DNA of 40,691 nt from Fuerstiella sp. (GCA_014238335.1 JABABI010000039.1:1-40691); one strand, 5' to 3'. Counted from the first letter of the stretch, positions 17,896 to 26,518 are shown. A program made the numbers and translations. The notes: generated by a model from the sequence alone, not told the origin.

Positions 17896-18265
17896 GGTTC
17901 CCGACCCCTTTTCGATGCACGTACAAAGGCTTTATCTGTTGCCGTCTGCATTCATTCAGCGACTGCCAGGCCACTGTCTGCACGAACGACGCTGATGGAA
18001 CGACGCAATTCGCCCCCGAATCACGTCTGATTCCGTCGGTGGACATTCCCGAGCCAACAAGTCACTGCCTCGCGAATGTTTCCCGTGCCATGCGTTGCTG
18101 TCGTCGACTTCCTGCCATGTGACTGCCGACACGTGAGCCGCCGTGATCGCTGAGATGCTGCCGTTTCAGACTTGTGGTGATACTGGCGGCTGAACTGTCC
18201 GTTGAGTGCGCCGCGCTCCGGCAACGTATGCATAGATCGCGTCAGACGATCAATCACAATGCATG
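17896..18265. other. 370-bp stretch without a recognisable gene
   Basis: This lies between the convergent ends of the glycosyltransferase gene and a small membrane-protein gene. Short frames are present but without family resemblance. I see no strong terminator hairpin or repeat. Confidence 0.4.
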
Positions 18266-18652
18266 TCACGCATTCATCAGAAAGGAAGCCGCATTCGCTA
18301 CCAACACGACCACGATCAACGCCAATGTCAGCAGCCATAGCCACCGTATGAAACGTCCGCTGCATTCGTTGAAGACCAGGTACGTCATTGCGTAAAAGAA
18401 GCTTGCGAGATAAACGGTGACGAGTGGCCAGGCAAGAAAGCCCAACTCCTGCTTCTTGAACTCTCGGCCAAGGATGAGGACGGCGATAGCGCCCAGCCAC
18501 GTGCCTGCTTTGAGAATAAAGAAGGACCAGACACACAGTGTCTGCCCAAGCGTGCGGTTGTGAATTTGGTGATTTGTCGAAATCATAGAGGGTGCATTCA
18601 ACGTGGCCGTCTCGGTTTTCTGTGGTTCATTTGAAGAAAAACCGGGGTCCAT
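18266..18652 (-). CDS. Small integral membrane protein of unknown function
   Basis: With the ATG at 18652 the product has 128 residues; a GTG at 18706 would add 18 and an ATG at 18586 would remove 22. No start has a clear ribosome binding site. After a polar N-terminus there are three hydrophobic segments: TLGQTLCVWSFFILKAGTWL with GAIAVLILG, LAWPLVTVYLASFFYAMTYL, and WLWLLTLALIVVVLVANAA. The polar link CSGRFIR lies between the last two. No family recognised. It is 132 bp downstream of the 143-residue gene, on the same strand, and could belong to the same toxin-immunity-like module; small membrane proteins are one known class of immunity protein, but that is inference. Confidence 0.55.
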   Translation of the reverse strand: MDPGFSSNEPQKTETATLNAPSMISTNHQIHNRTLGQTLCVWSFFILKAGTWLGAIAVLILGREFKKQELGFLAWPLVTVYLASFFYAMTYLVFNECSGRFIRWLWLLTLALIVVVLVANAASFLMNA

Positions 18653-18784
18653 CGACTTGGAACACAGTTTGCGGAGGCCCGGTTTTGCCTGACGTCGGTC
18701 GTTCACCGACTCGTTTCCGCATCTGGAGTATTTCTATTGGTCATACGAATGCCACAGTAGCAGCCTGACCTGGGCAGGATAGCG

Positions 18785-19216
18785 TCACTGCCTTGCTACG
18801 CTCACAAACCACGGATCATTGTCATGGAACGATTCCAGACAAATTTCGGACCCTTGGCCATTCAGGTAATCATCCTCGCCATCACGATTTTGCGTAAGGA
18901 AGTCGATTGTCCAGCCCCCCAAATATAGCCACTGAAGCACTTCGCCAGCGTCAACATTTCCTGGAATGACCCAATGCTGCGGATGACTACCCTGGACCCA
19001 GTCGCCTGAAACGCCATCGTCTACCGGATTCTCTGAATAATCCAGAATCGCCAACGGAAATTGTTTGAGCAGTTCTTTCAGGAGTTGCTGTTTGAATCGC
19101 GTCATTGCAGCGAAACTTGAAAAATCTGATCGCTCAATTGTCCAGCGGCAGCAAGGACCATCGTTCGACTGAGGTGTGCAGACTGAATTTAGTTTTTCGA
19201 TGATTACGGTTGACAT
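18785..19216 (-). CDS. Hypothetical 143-residue protein, candidate immunity protein
   Basis: The protein is soluble, acidic and aromatic-rich: FKQQLLKELLKQFPLAILDY, GSHPQHWVIPGNVDAGEVL, QWLYLGGWTIDFLTQNRDGED, ICLESFHDNDPWFVSV. No signal peptide or membrane segment is visible. The ATG at 19216 is preceded by a purine-rich aagg at a usable distance. I do not recognise a family. Its 5' end lies only 36 bp downstream of the stop (19253) of a frameshifted reading frame whose end looks like a polymorphic toxin C-terminus. In such systems the immunity gene follows the toxin directly, and small acidic proteins of this size are common in that role. That assignment is inference from position and composition. 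Confidence 0.6.
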   Translation of the reverse strand: MSTVIIEKLNSVCTPQSNDGPCCRWTIERSDFSSFAAMTRFKQQLLKELLKQFPLAILDYSENPVDDGVSGDWVQGSHPQHWVIPGNVDAGEVLQWLYLGGWTIDFLTQNRDGEDDYLNGQGSEICLESFHDNDPWFVSVARQ

Positions 19217-19252
19217 TTGACGCCCTTGTCCTGACTTAGCGTTCCGAGAACG

Positions 19253-20030
19253 CTACTCATCTTCTCCGAGCCACCAGCACCCAACAACGATCGGTTCTAC
19301 GATCGGAAGGTGCCAGTGTGAAGCGGCAGCGCCAGGAAAATCTGCGTGCCAGTGCGGATAGTAGGCCCACGAGGGCCAGGAAGCTCAAATTGAGATGCGC
19401 CTCAATTCGTAAGACATTACGACAATTAAACACCTCATACGACCAACGCCCTGGATTACCACGAAGCTTCAGTACACGAACCAGCCATCCGCCAGTGGCC
19501 TTCCTTGCCAGAACGATTCCGAGTGGAGCTGCGGCAATAATGACTGCCGCTTCCGCTGCGATGGCACTGACGTGAGCGAAAAAGTTTGCGGGCCCGTACT
19601 TACCTCCATTATCAGCGATCAGTCCGTCGACGTAGCTGTCAAAGGGGGTAGATGCTACGTGGCGACATTAGCAACCATGCCCAAGCCGTGAACCGCTCGG
19701 CCGATGCCGGCCCAGATGATGTTTCCCCACTCTCCGGTCCACCCGACAAATCCGGCGACGGACATTGCGAAACTTTCCCGTCCCTGTTCGGCGAAGGTTT
19801 CGGCCGTTCGGGCGTTGATGTTGTTAACTTCCTGCCATGCGGCCGCCACGGCGGCAGCAGCGTCTCGACCGGCGGCGGCGATGGCGACGGGGTCGTCAAG
19901 AGTCGCCGCTTCGTTGGCAGCGGCAAGGGCCGCATCAAGATCCGCCAGGGTCTTCGTAAGACGGTTACCTGCTCCGGACGTCCGAGCTGCGATGATCGCA
20001 CCACTGCTGGTGACTGATGTGTGACTGGCG
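19253..20030 (-). pseudogene. Frameshifted remnant, probably of a polymorphic toxin C-terminus
   Basis: Three minus-strand frames join into one protein-like sequence. The first (about 20030 to 19653) is alanine-rich and then reads ESFAMSVAGFVGWTGEWGN and GIGRAVHGLGMVANVAT. The second (19667-19257) reads DSYVDGLIADNGGKYGPANF, FFAHVSAIAAEAAVIIAAAP, GNPGRWSYEVFN and RNVLRIEAHLN; it has no ATG, GTG or TTG start. The third (19384-19253) reads SWAYYPHWHADFPGAAASHW and then HLPIVEPIVVG before its stop. The order (small helical pre-toxin part, then RxxxRIEAH, then W/H-rich end) resembles C-termini of RHS-type polymorphic toxins, from my memory of such sequences. The N-terminal carrier part is absent. 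At least two frameshifts are needed, at about 19655-19667 and 19385-19395, so the gene is dead unless the sequence is wrong. Confidence 0.55.
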
Positions 20031-20134
20031 GTGGAGCCGCGTCTGGGAGCGTTGGTCGTGGTCGGTCGGTGGCGGCCAGCTGACGGACGAAATAGTCGAT
20101 CGGTTTTGCCGTTCTCCAGGCACGGGCAAATTCT

Positions 20135-22558
20135 CTATTTGTCGCCGTCTTCATTCATGCGGTACAGCGGCAGCAGGCGGTAGTAGACTTCGAGTGTCAT
20201 TGTGGAGATTGCCGTCGAGTACAAACGGCCGCCGTATCGGCCCCAGGGGCCGTTCGGATCCCAGCTGCCGGCCAATTGTCCGTCGCGGCGCTGTTGACTG
20301 ATGAGGGTATCGCGGACGACGCTGTTCCAGTCTTCCCATGGCTGGCCACCGTATTGATACATGGCCAGCGTGCCGTAATACCAGTAGTACATGTTCAACT
20401 GGGAAAGTCGCGGCAGATTTCGCAGCAGGTATTGAACGGCTTCGCGACTGGCCACAGATTCACGCGGATAGCCGAGCATCTGCTGGCAGAACAATGCTTC
20501 GGCAGTCATGACCGGCGTAACCGGTTCCGTTTCCTGACCCTCCACGACAACCGACCTGCGGTATCCGAAAAGTCCGCCGTTGTCTCCCTGACGGACACTA
20601 TTGAGGAACCTGATCATTCGCTGACGAACCCTGGATTCAATGCTCACTCCGGCAATGGCGGCACTCTTCAGCGACATCATCTGCCATCCAAACATACTGA
20701 CGTCACCTTCCTGACCGAACCGATATCTCCAGCCGCCACTTTTGGGGTCCTGCTGGCTGATGGTATAAGTCACGGCTTTCAGCAGGGCCGCACGCAGGCG
20801 GGATTCATCGACTCTTCGAAGACCATACGCGATCGATTCAGCGTTTGCGGACACACGGATATTGGCACTGGCGGCTGCCAGGAGTGGCGATAGTCCCTGT
20901 TGCCGCATCAGCGCCGCCGCAATCCGATCTGCAACGTACGGTCCAGTCGCAGGAATCAACGGGTCCACGATGGGCCCGACGATCACGTCTGTCTGCATAC
21001 CCAGCGCCTCAGCCAGGGCATACGTGGCCATCGCATGACAATACATGTTTGCGTAATGGCTCGCTCCGCCTGCAAGACTGCCTTCGGAGTTCTGTTGATC
21101 GATCAGCCAACCCAAAGCCCGATCGACACTCATGGCGTGTCTTCCGTTTTCGTGAGTATAACCGGCGCCCAGAAATGAAAGCGTTACCAGGGCTGTAATA
21201 CCAGTGTCGGCGTCCCGACCGGCGTTGTTACGAGCGACGCCGTTTTCGTCGACACGCACGAGTCCGGCCCCATGCGTTTTTGCATCCCAGTGCCCGTCCG
21301 GTGACTGCATTGCGCTAAGCCATTTCAGGCTGAGTTCCACCGCCGCTTCGGACTCCATCGTACCGCCAAATCTGGTGGCCGCTTCGCGCCGCTGCTCCAG
21401 ATTTCGCAGCACGTAAGTGGCTGGCCGCGAGTCACGGCGTCTGATGGTGTGCACGTCTGTGTCCACCAGAGTCGCGGCGGATCGCAGTGCATCAGTCAGC
21501 CGAGCCGACGACATCCCAATGCGTACTTCGTCGTATTCAGACGATAAAGGGACCGGCGTTTGAGGCGTCAGCGAATTCTGGCGCACCGGTCGTCGGCCGG
21601 GATCCATACTCGGCAGATTTCGTGATGGTCGTGGTAGACGTGATTCGAATGATCGAGCCTGCGTTGTGCGTTTTCGTGGCTGCTCCAGGCTTAGCCCAGC
21701 GACTTCCAGTGGGTCGGTCCCCGTCAGCGGCGCGGCTTTATTCCGAATGACGTCAGACGCTTCCGCCCGCGGCAGTGAAATTGCTGATGGTCCATCGGTG
21801 GCGGTGGGCGACACCGATGTGTTTTCGACCACGATATTGGTGTCGATGCGGTTAACGCTGCCCGCTGACATCTGCGGTTCCTGAGATTCTTCGTCCGTCG
21901 TCAAATCGCCCCGTCTTGTCTGTATTCGTTCTGTATCCGCGACATAGACATCGGCTTTGCTCTGTTCCAGGAATGTCCGGAGATCTGCCGCCGGGTCACT
22001 GGCAGCGGCGGCACGGAGACCTTCCATTCCGGCGTCGACTGATACAGTGGACTCCGGATTCAGAGATTCTTCGAACTGTGACATGTCTTCCGCCTGAGTC
22101 TTCAAACTGTCCAGTTGCTCCTGCTTGCGATCGGGAACATCCGGTACGTCGGTCAGTCGGCCCGGCTGCGGCAGTCGTTCCAGGTCGGCGTCGGATTTAG
22201 TTGGTTGATCGGGAAGCGGCGTGTTACCGGATTCTCGCAACGATACCGTGTCTTCGCTTTCGACCAGAATCCGCGTGACAATATCGGGCGGCGTAAATAT
22301 CTCGGCAGCCGCCACGGCCCGTGTCGGATCCAGCGGGTCGAAGACTTCCAGTCCGAGCAGACAGACCGCGTGCACCATTAACGATGCCAGCAGTGACTTT
22401 GCCGCGATGTGTCGATCGCCCCACCTCGTTATGAGCATCGTGACAAGGTGCGACAACGATGCGATCATCGCCAGCAACAGGCACATCGCGACAATATCAT
22501 CGCCGTTCAGCTGACCGCCCTGCCAGACCTTCTGCAGCACCTGCTGCAGCACCATCAT
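20135..22558 (-). CDS. Membrane-anchored protein with terpenoid-cyclase-type repeats
   Basis: The 807-residue protein has two N-terminal hydrophobic segments (DDIVAMCLLLAMIASLSHLV at about 20-40 and SLLASLMVHAVCLLGLEVF at about 55-73). A long polar, proline- and acid-rich linker (about 90-410) follows, then a C-terminal alpha-toroid with prenyltransferase/squalene-oxidase repeats: WLSAMQSPDGHWDAK, WLIDQQNSEGSLAGG, ISQQDPKSGGWRYRFG, LISQQRRDGQLAGSWDP. The catalytic DxDD of squalene-hopene cyclases is not seen, so a binding or scaffolding role is likelier than terpene cyclisation. Its ATG overlaps the TGA of the exbD gene (ATGA, 22555-22558), implying translational coupling. Confidence 0.88.
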   Translation of the reverse strand: MMVLQQVLQKVWQGGQLNGDDIVAMCLLLAMIASLSHLVTMLITRWGDRHIAAKSLLASLMVHAVCLLGLEVFDPLDPTRAVAAAEIFTPPDIVTRILVESEDTVSLRESGNTPLPDQPTKSDADLERLPQPGRLTDVPDVPDRKQEQLDSLKTQAEDMSQFEESLNPESTVSVDAGMEGLRAAAASDPAADLRTFLEQSKADVYVADTERIQTRRGDLTTDEESQEPQMSAGSVNRIDTNIVVENTSVSPTATDGPSAISLPRAEASDVIRNKAAPLTGTDPLEVAGLSLEQPRKRTTQARSFESRLPRPSRNLPSMDPGRRPVRQNSLTPQTPVPLSSEYDEVRIGMSSARLTDALRSAATLVDTDVHTIRRRDSRPATYVLRNLEQRREAATRFGGTMESEAAVELSLKWLSAMQSPDGHWDAKTHGAGLVRVDENGVARNNAGRDADTGITALVTLSFLGAGYTHENGRHAMSVDRALGWLIDQQNSEGSLAGGASHYANMYCHAMATYALAEALGMQTDVIVGPIVDPLIPATGPYVADRIAAALMRQQGLSPLLAAASANIRVSANAESIAYGLRRVDESRLRAALLKAVTYTISQQDPKSGGWRYRFGQEGDVSMFGWQMMSLKSAAIAGVSIESRVRQRMIRFLNSVRQGDNGGLFGYRRSVVVEGQETEPVTPVMTAEALFCQQMLGYPRESVASREAVQYLLRNLPRLSQLNMYYWYYGTLAMYQYGGQPWEDWNSVVRDTLISQQRRDGQLAGSWDPNGPWGRYGGRLYSTAISTMTLEVYYRLLPLYRMNEDGDK

Positions 22559-22980
22559 GGTGCATCTCCCGACACAAAAGGCTGGAAGGCCAGAGAGAAC
22601 CGGTGAATCTGTGCCTTGTGGCAGACGTCCATGACGTCCACGATGGACTGGTACATGCCTTCACCGTCACCGCGGATCAGTACGGACTGCTCAGAATAAG
22701 ATTTTCGAGCGGTTTCCAGTCGTGTCTGTACTTCGGCAAGCGACAACAGCTCACCGTTGATCCGAACTTCGCCCGTGCGCGCGACGTTCAGCACCATGGA
22801 ATCCGGCAGACTGGTCATCGGTTCCACAGCCGAGGCTGTTGGCAGTTCGATGTCGTACTGCTGTTCGATTTCGCTGAACCGGGTGCCGACCATGAAAAAT
22901 ATGATCAGCAGAAACACGATGTCGATCATCGGTGTCAGATTCAGCTGAGGTTCTTCCAGAGATTCGGTTCGCAGCGGCAT
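22555..22980 (-). CDS. ExbD/TolR family biopolymer transport protein
   Basis: The 141-residue protein has the ExbD pattern: short cytoplasmic N-terminus, one transmembrane helix with the conserved proton-path aspartate (LTPMIDIVFLLIIFFMVGT, D20), then a periplasmic domain (LNVARTGEVRINGELLSLAE, QSVLIRGDGEGMYQSIVDVM). ExbD works with ExbB/TolQ, a proton-driven stator that energises TonB or TolA. No exbB/tolQ or tonB gene is in the window. The stop overlaps the start of the terpenoid-repeat protein, so the two are made together, and the repeat protein with its N-terminal membrane segments may replace or use the TonB/TolA part. That is inference. Confidence 0.92.
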   Translation of the reverse strand: MPLRTESLEEPQLNLTPMIDIVFLLIIFFMVGTRFSEIEQQYDIELPTASAVEPMTSLPDSMVLNVARTGEVRINGELLSLAEVQTRLETARKSYSEQSVLIRGDGEGMYQSIVDVMDVCHKAQIHRFSLAFQPFVSGDAP

Positions 22981-23001
22981 CGAACGGGGGTGCTTCGGGC
23001 T

Positions 23002-23496
23002 TCATTGGCGAGAAAGAGATTCGGCAACATTATATCCCGTGATTAAGAAATTACAGAACCCGGTTCTGTAGAGATTCCGAATCTGCCGCGAATCGCGGCC
23101 GTTCGCAGCTTGACAGGCCTGTTGCCACGATGCCCATGGGTGAAATGCGGTCGTGATCGTATTGATCGCCTGCCGCCGGAAACATGGTTGATTCTGCGGC
23201 CGAAGCGCCTTGTGCGACTGAAATGATCTGCCCAGACCCAGTTTGGGGCAATATAACTGAGCCTCACTAACAATGTCTTCCTGCCTGATTTCGGAGTCAG
23301 AAAACAAAGTGTCGCGTAAATACGGGTGGACGGCCGATTTCGGATCACGGCTCGCAGGATTCTGCTCGCGAAGGGCTTCGACGACCAGGTTCACAAGTTC
23401 ACCGTACGTCAGAGGATGTCCTAATCGATCGTCGGTAAGCGTGACGCTGAACGTCTCTTCAGCGTTCATCATGATTTCGAGCGGTTCCAGTTCCAT
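23002..23496 (-). CDS. Short protein with an acyl-carrier-like N-terminus
   Basis: The 164-residue frame begins MELEPLEIMMNAEETFSVTL and continues with LTYGELVNLVVEAL. This looks like helices II to IV of an acyl carrier protein, in which the DSL motif would sit at residues 4-6; here the residues are EPL, so the phosphopantetheine serine is missing, and helix I is absent. From about residue 55 onward the sequence (FRRQAINTITTAFHPWASWQ and after) has an odd composition and could be out-of-frame. It lies 6 bp after the stop of the SGNH-like pseudogene and 21 bp before exbD. A truncated, decaying acyl-carrier gene is the likeliest reading; a functional small protein cannot be excluded. Confidence 0.45.
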   Translation of the reverse strand: MELEPLEIMMNAEETFSVTLTDDRLGHPLTYGELVNLVVEALREQNPASRDPKSAVHPYLRDTLFSDSEIRQEDIVSEAQLYCPKLGLGRSFQSHKALRPQNQPCFRRQAINTITTAFHPWASWQQACQAANGRDSRQIRNLYRTGFCNFLITGYNVAESLSRQ

Positions 23497-23502
23497 GCTC
23501 CG

Positions 23503-24338
23503 TCACTTCTTGTCCTTCGACCGTCGTCCCTTAGCCTGTTTCAAACTCTTCTTTTTCTTGTGGTCGTGGCCCGTCGGTGACACGGTTGTGAAATCGATGT
23601 CGCTGCGATCACGAGTGTCAGTGACTTTCAGTCGGATTCGCTGATCTTTCTTCGACCCAGATTCGTCGACCGTAAACTTAATTGTTTATCCTGAAACGTC
23701 AAAGCCACCATTGTCGTTCAGATCCCATTCGAAACTCAGATCCGTTCGGTCATCTTCGAAGTCCCTGCTCTTTCGGGCGAAAAGCAAGACAGAGCCATGC
23801 TTGCCGACGAGATGTGATTTTTCGGCATCGTCATCGGCATGCAGTGCGTGGTTGTAGTGATGGAAAGTATCAATTGGGAAGTCAGTTGCGGCACCGTCCG
23901 ATGGAACCAACCCGGCTGCCAGAACGATTTCCTGATCACTGTGCGAAGCCACCGTACTCACCCCACGCATTGTGAACCGCACCCAGTCACGCGTTTGCCA
24001 GCAGCCCGTGAGCGACAGAATCTGGGTGCTGTTTATCTTCAAGAAAGTGTTGTGGATTGGGAACGGAAGGCACAAAGGTTGAACCGTCAATGAAGATGCC
24101 ATCCATCGCCATCCCGGTAAATCCAGGATTGGCCCAGTTGATAAATGTCAAGAACCGGGTAGCCAGTGGCATCGGCAAAGTCGTCGATGTGATCATTCAA
24201 CGTCGCTGCGGCCTGTGTGAAAAACGCGCGGCCGACAGGATCTGAAAACTGCCTGGTTACGGACAGAAAATGAGACCCCGAAATCGACACAGTTACCACG
24301 CACGATGCGAACGTCTTTGACTGATTCCAATCGGTCAA
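23503..24338 (-). pseudogene. Frameshifted secreted SGNH-hydrolase-like gene
   Basis: Protein-like sequence runs across three frames. The first (24338-24087) gives SDPVGRAFFTQAAATLNDHI and DDFADATGYPVLDIYQLGQ. The second (24196-23987) gives GIFIDGSTFVPSVPNPQHFL, then EDKQHPDSVAHGLLANA, which matches the DxxHP block of SGNH/GDSL hydrolases and the usual GHALIANAF-like continuation. The third (24102-23686) gives SDQEIVLAAGLVPSDG and a PKD/cadherin-like SFEWDLNDNGGFDVSG. A TAA follows, but the same frame continues as TIKFTVDESGSKKDQRIRLK and ends with a lysine-rich tail at 23503. Two frameshifts and one nonsense codon are needed. The N-terminal GDS block is missing. Confidence 0.7.
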
Positions 24339-24415
24339 CGATACTGATGGGCTCTACCACAATGGCGTGAATTCAAGTCATTCAGCTTGGTGCCCGAAAG
24401 GCTTCGCGAATAGAT

Positions 24416-25185
24416 TTGGCCGTAACGCACCGCAGGATCAATCGTGGCAAGAATTTCATCGTCAGCGGACCGACCCGACAGCAATTGCTCGATTTCGCAG
24501 GAGCGGATGCGCAACAACGGCTGCGTGTGTACGCGGGACTGCGTTCAGAGCCCACTGAGCAGCAGCGGGCGGACCTGGTTCTGGAAGAACTGAAGCGTGC
24601 CGGCGGCTTCGAACGTTCGCTGCTTGTTGTGACGACGCCCACGGGCACGGGATGGCTGGATCCCAGCACAGTTGACACTCTGGAGTATCTCCACGCTGGC
24701 GACACCGCGATCGCCAGCATGCAGTATTCGTATGTGCCCAGCTGGCTGACGATCATGGTCGATCCCAATCGGTCGCGTGACACCGCTCGCATTCTATTCG
24801 ACAGGATTTACGGGCACTGGATGACTCTGCCGCGGCACAGTCGCCCCAGACTGTATGTGCATGGACTGAGTCTGGGGGCCAATCCGTAGTGTCTACATTC
24901 AGTACGCCAGTGTTCCGATGGTCTTTTTTTCGCCCGATCTGCTGTTTCACAGACCTGAGTGGCTGATTGGAGAACGCGGCCCTGACGTGTCACCCGATTG
25001 TGACCTTTCTGCAGATCGCGTTTGACCTGCCGATGGCGACCAGTGTGCCATTGGGATACGGCCACAACTATTCGCCGGCCAACTATCTGGATGTGTGGAT
25101 TGCCGTGACGGCTCCGATTGGCTGGACGGAAAACGACACTTGCCGCCTGGAGGAATTCGTGGCTGACCGGCCGTTTCCAACGTGA
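24416..25185 (+). pseudogene. Abhydrolase_9-family remnant with deletions
   Basis: The frame at 24416-24889 matches the C-terminal alpha/beta-hydrolase part of the Abhydrolase_9 (DUF2305-like) membrane proteins: RVYAGLRSEPTEQQRADLVL, VVTTPTGTGWLDPSTVDTLE, GDTAIASMQYSYVPSWLTIM, then HGLSLGANP, where the nucleophile elbow is cut by a stop. After a deletion the family resumes as VYIQYASVPMVFFSPDLLFH and RPEWLIGERGPDVSPD, then shifts frame to HPIVTFLQIAFDLPMATSVP and YGHNYSPANYLDVWIAVTAP, ending at 25185. The membrane N-terminus, part of the core and the reading frame are lost. The gene is dead. In intact members the elbow reads GLSLG; it is still visible here. Confidence 0.85.
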
Positions 25186-25200
25186 CACTGCCCTTAGCCG

Positions 25201-25632
25201 TCATGCGTCGGACACCGCCAGCAGTGTCTGATCGGCGGCAGCGGTCTGAGCAGCTGTCGCCGGGGGCATGTTGAACAGGATACGTCCCCCGCTGCCCCAG
25301 CGTCCGTTTTGCAAATGAAACACTGCGCTGCCATCGCGGACAGCAGAGACCGCCGCAACGTCTTCCATATCGCCGCCTTCAATCGCTTCAAAGTAGACAT
25401 TGACACCGCAGAACATTGTAAACATTTCCTGCGTGGTATCTTCGACCAGCGCAAAAGTGGATAACCACTCACAGTTCTTCCAGCGCAGTCCGCGAGGTTT
25501 TCCGGTTGCCGCTGCGTGAGAAAAAAACTCCTTCTGCAAGTTCTGCTGCTGACGCTGAAAGCTCAGCAGTATCCGCTGACTTTTGCCCCCTGCAGACTCA
25601 GGCGAAAGAAGTTTTCTGAGCATTCGAAACAC
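25201..25632 (-). CDS. Hypothetical soluble protein, 143 residues
   Basis: The product starts with a basic stretch (MFRMLRKLLSPESAGGKSQR), a glutamine-rich helix, then a compact domain: GLRWKNCEWLSTFALVED, MFTMFCGVNVYFEAIEGGDM, VRDGSAVFHLQNGRWGSGGR. There is no signal peptide or membrane helix. I do not recognise the family; the composition and periodicity look like a real globular protein. It ends 16 bp beyond the end of the Abhydrolase_9 remnant on the other strand, so it borders the decay zone but is itself intact. ATG at 25632 lies about 50 bp downstream of an AT-rich block that could hold its promoter. Confidence 0.65.
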   Translation of the reverse strand: MFRMLRKLLSPESAGGKSQRILLSFQRQQQNLQKEFFSHAAATGKPRGLRWKNCEWLSTFALVEDTTQEMFTMFCGVNVYFEAIEGGDMEDVAAVSAVRDGSAVFHLQNGRWGSGGRILFNMPPATAAQTAAADQTLLAVSDA

Positions 25633-25899
25633 GCATATTCCTTTATCGTTGGGACGTCGGCATCAAGGATGCCCCTGTAGTCGGTAAAGTTTATCTGATT
25701 TTACCATACCTCGCAGATCATTCGATCGGACTGTTCCGTTGAATCGGGGCATTTGCCGGATACTTTTTTCTAAGACTTACACACACGACCTGCCGAAGTT
25801 GTATGACAGAGACATTGTACAGGAACCGCAGAACCACATCTTTATGCACAATAGGCAGCGGGTCGGACCCAGTTGGGTGGCCCGTCACTGGAGATTGAA

Positions 25900-26430
25900 A
25901 TGAGAACATTTGGTGGAAACTTGCTGGCGGCACTGGTGATTGTGGGTATGGCGATTCCCGTGCAGGCTTTTGCTGACACGCAAACAACAAAGAGTGCTTC
26001 CAGCGTGACGGACGTCGCCCTCTCTGCAACCGGAGAATTACACGGCCAGCTCGTTCAGTCTTCCGGCCGGCCGGTCACAAATGCTGCGGTTCAGGTATCA
26101 CACAAAGGCAGCGTGATTGCAGAAGTCAGGACGGACGGTGCGGGACGTTATGCTGTTAAGGGACTTCGAAGTGGTCTGCATGCCGTCAAAACGCCAGAAG
26201 GACAGCACGTGTGTCGATTCTGGACGAAACACACGGCGCCTGCGGCCGCTAAGAAACGCCTCGTGATGTCAGTCGACTCACAGGTGATTCGGGGTCAGCT
26301 CCTGGGCGGCGGTTTGGGACCGCTTCTGGGAGGTGCCGTCGTCGGCGGCACAGTCGTGACCACAGCATGGACGTCATTTGGTCAGGATACGTTTAATCTT
26401 GCTTCAGGTGCACCACCTGCCAGTCCGTAA
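25900..26430 (+). CDS. Secreted protein with a carboxypeptidase-regulatory-like domain
   Basis: From the ATG at 25900, preceded by ggag seven bases upstream, the product has 176 residues. Residues 1-26 are a signal peptide (GNLLAALVIVGMAIPVQAFA). The centre (GELHGQLVQSSGRPVTNAAV, VRTDGAGRYAVKGLRSGLH) is the CarboxypepD_reg-like/CNA-B-type beta-sandwich found in many surface proteins. The C-terminus is glycine-rich and hydrophobic (GQLLGGGLGPLLGGAVVGG, then TVVTTAW), which may insert into or lie against a membrane. A good terminator follows at 26483. Probable role: extracytoplasmic structural or binding protein, no enzyme motif visible. Confidence 0.82.
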   Translation: MRTFGGNLLAALVIVGMAIPVQAFADTQTTKSASSVTDVALSATGELHGQLVQSSGRPVTNAAVQVSHKGSVIAEVRTDGAGRYAVKGLRSGLHAVKTPEGQHVCRFWTKHTAPAAAKKRLVMSVDSQVIRGQLLGGGLGPLLGGAVVGGTVVTTAWTSFGQDTFNLASGAPPASP

Positions 26431-26482
26431 CATCGATGCCTGCGTTGCCACATGGTAACGTGGACAAAACGACACACAGCAG

Positions 26483-26518
26483 CAGCCCTGGTCTTTTCGC
26501 AAGACCAGGGCTGTTTTC
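26483..26518 (+). terminator. Rho-independent terminator
   Basis: A 13-bp perfect stem, cagccctggtctt (26483-26495) with aagaccagggctg (26501-26513), a 5-nt loop ttcgc, and a following tttt run. It lies 52 bp after the stop of the secreted protein gene at 25900-26430 and should end that transcript. Confidence 0.92.

Noticed and set aside
19639..20154. 171-codon minus-strand frame starting at the end of the terpenoid-repeat gene
   Set aside because: It is proline/arginine-rich with no domain character; the neighbouring frame carries the protein-like sequence.
20135..22558. Squalene-hopene cyclase and hopanoid pathway
   Set aside because: The protein has cyclase-type repeats but no DxDD motif, has N-terminal membrane helices and is coupled to exbD. 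No other isoprenoid gene is present.
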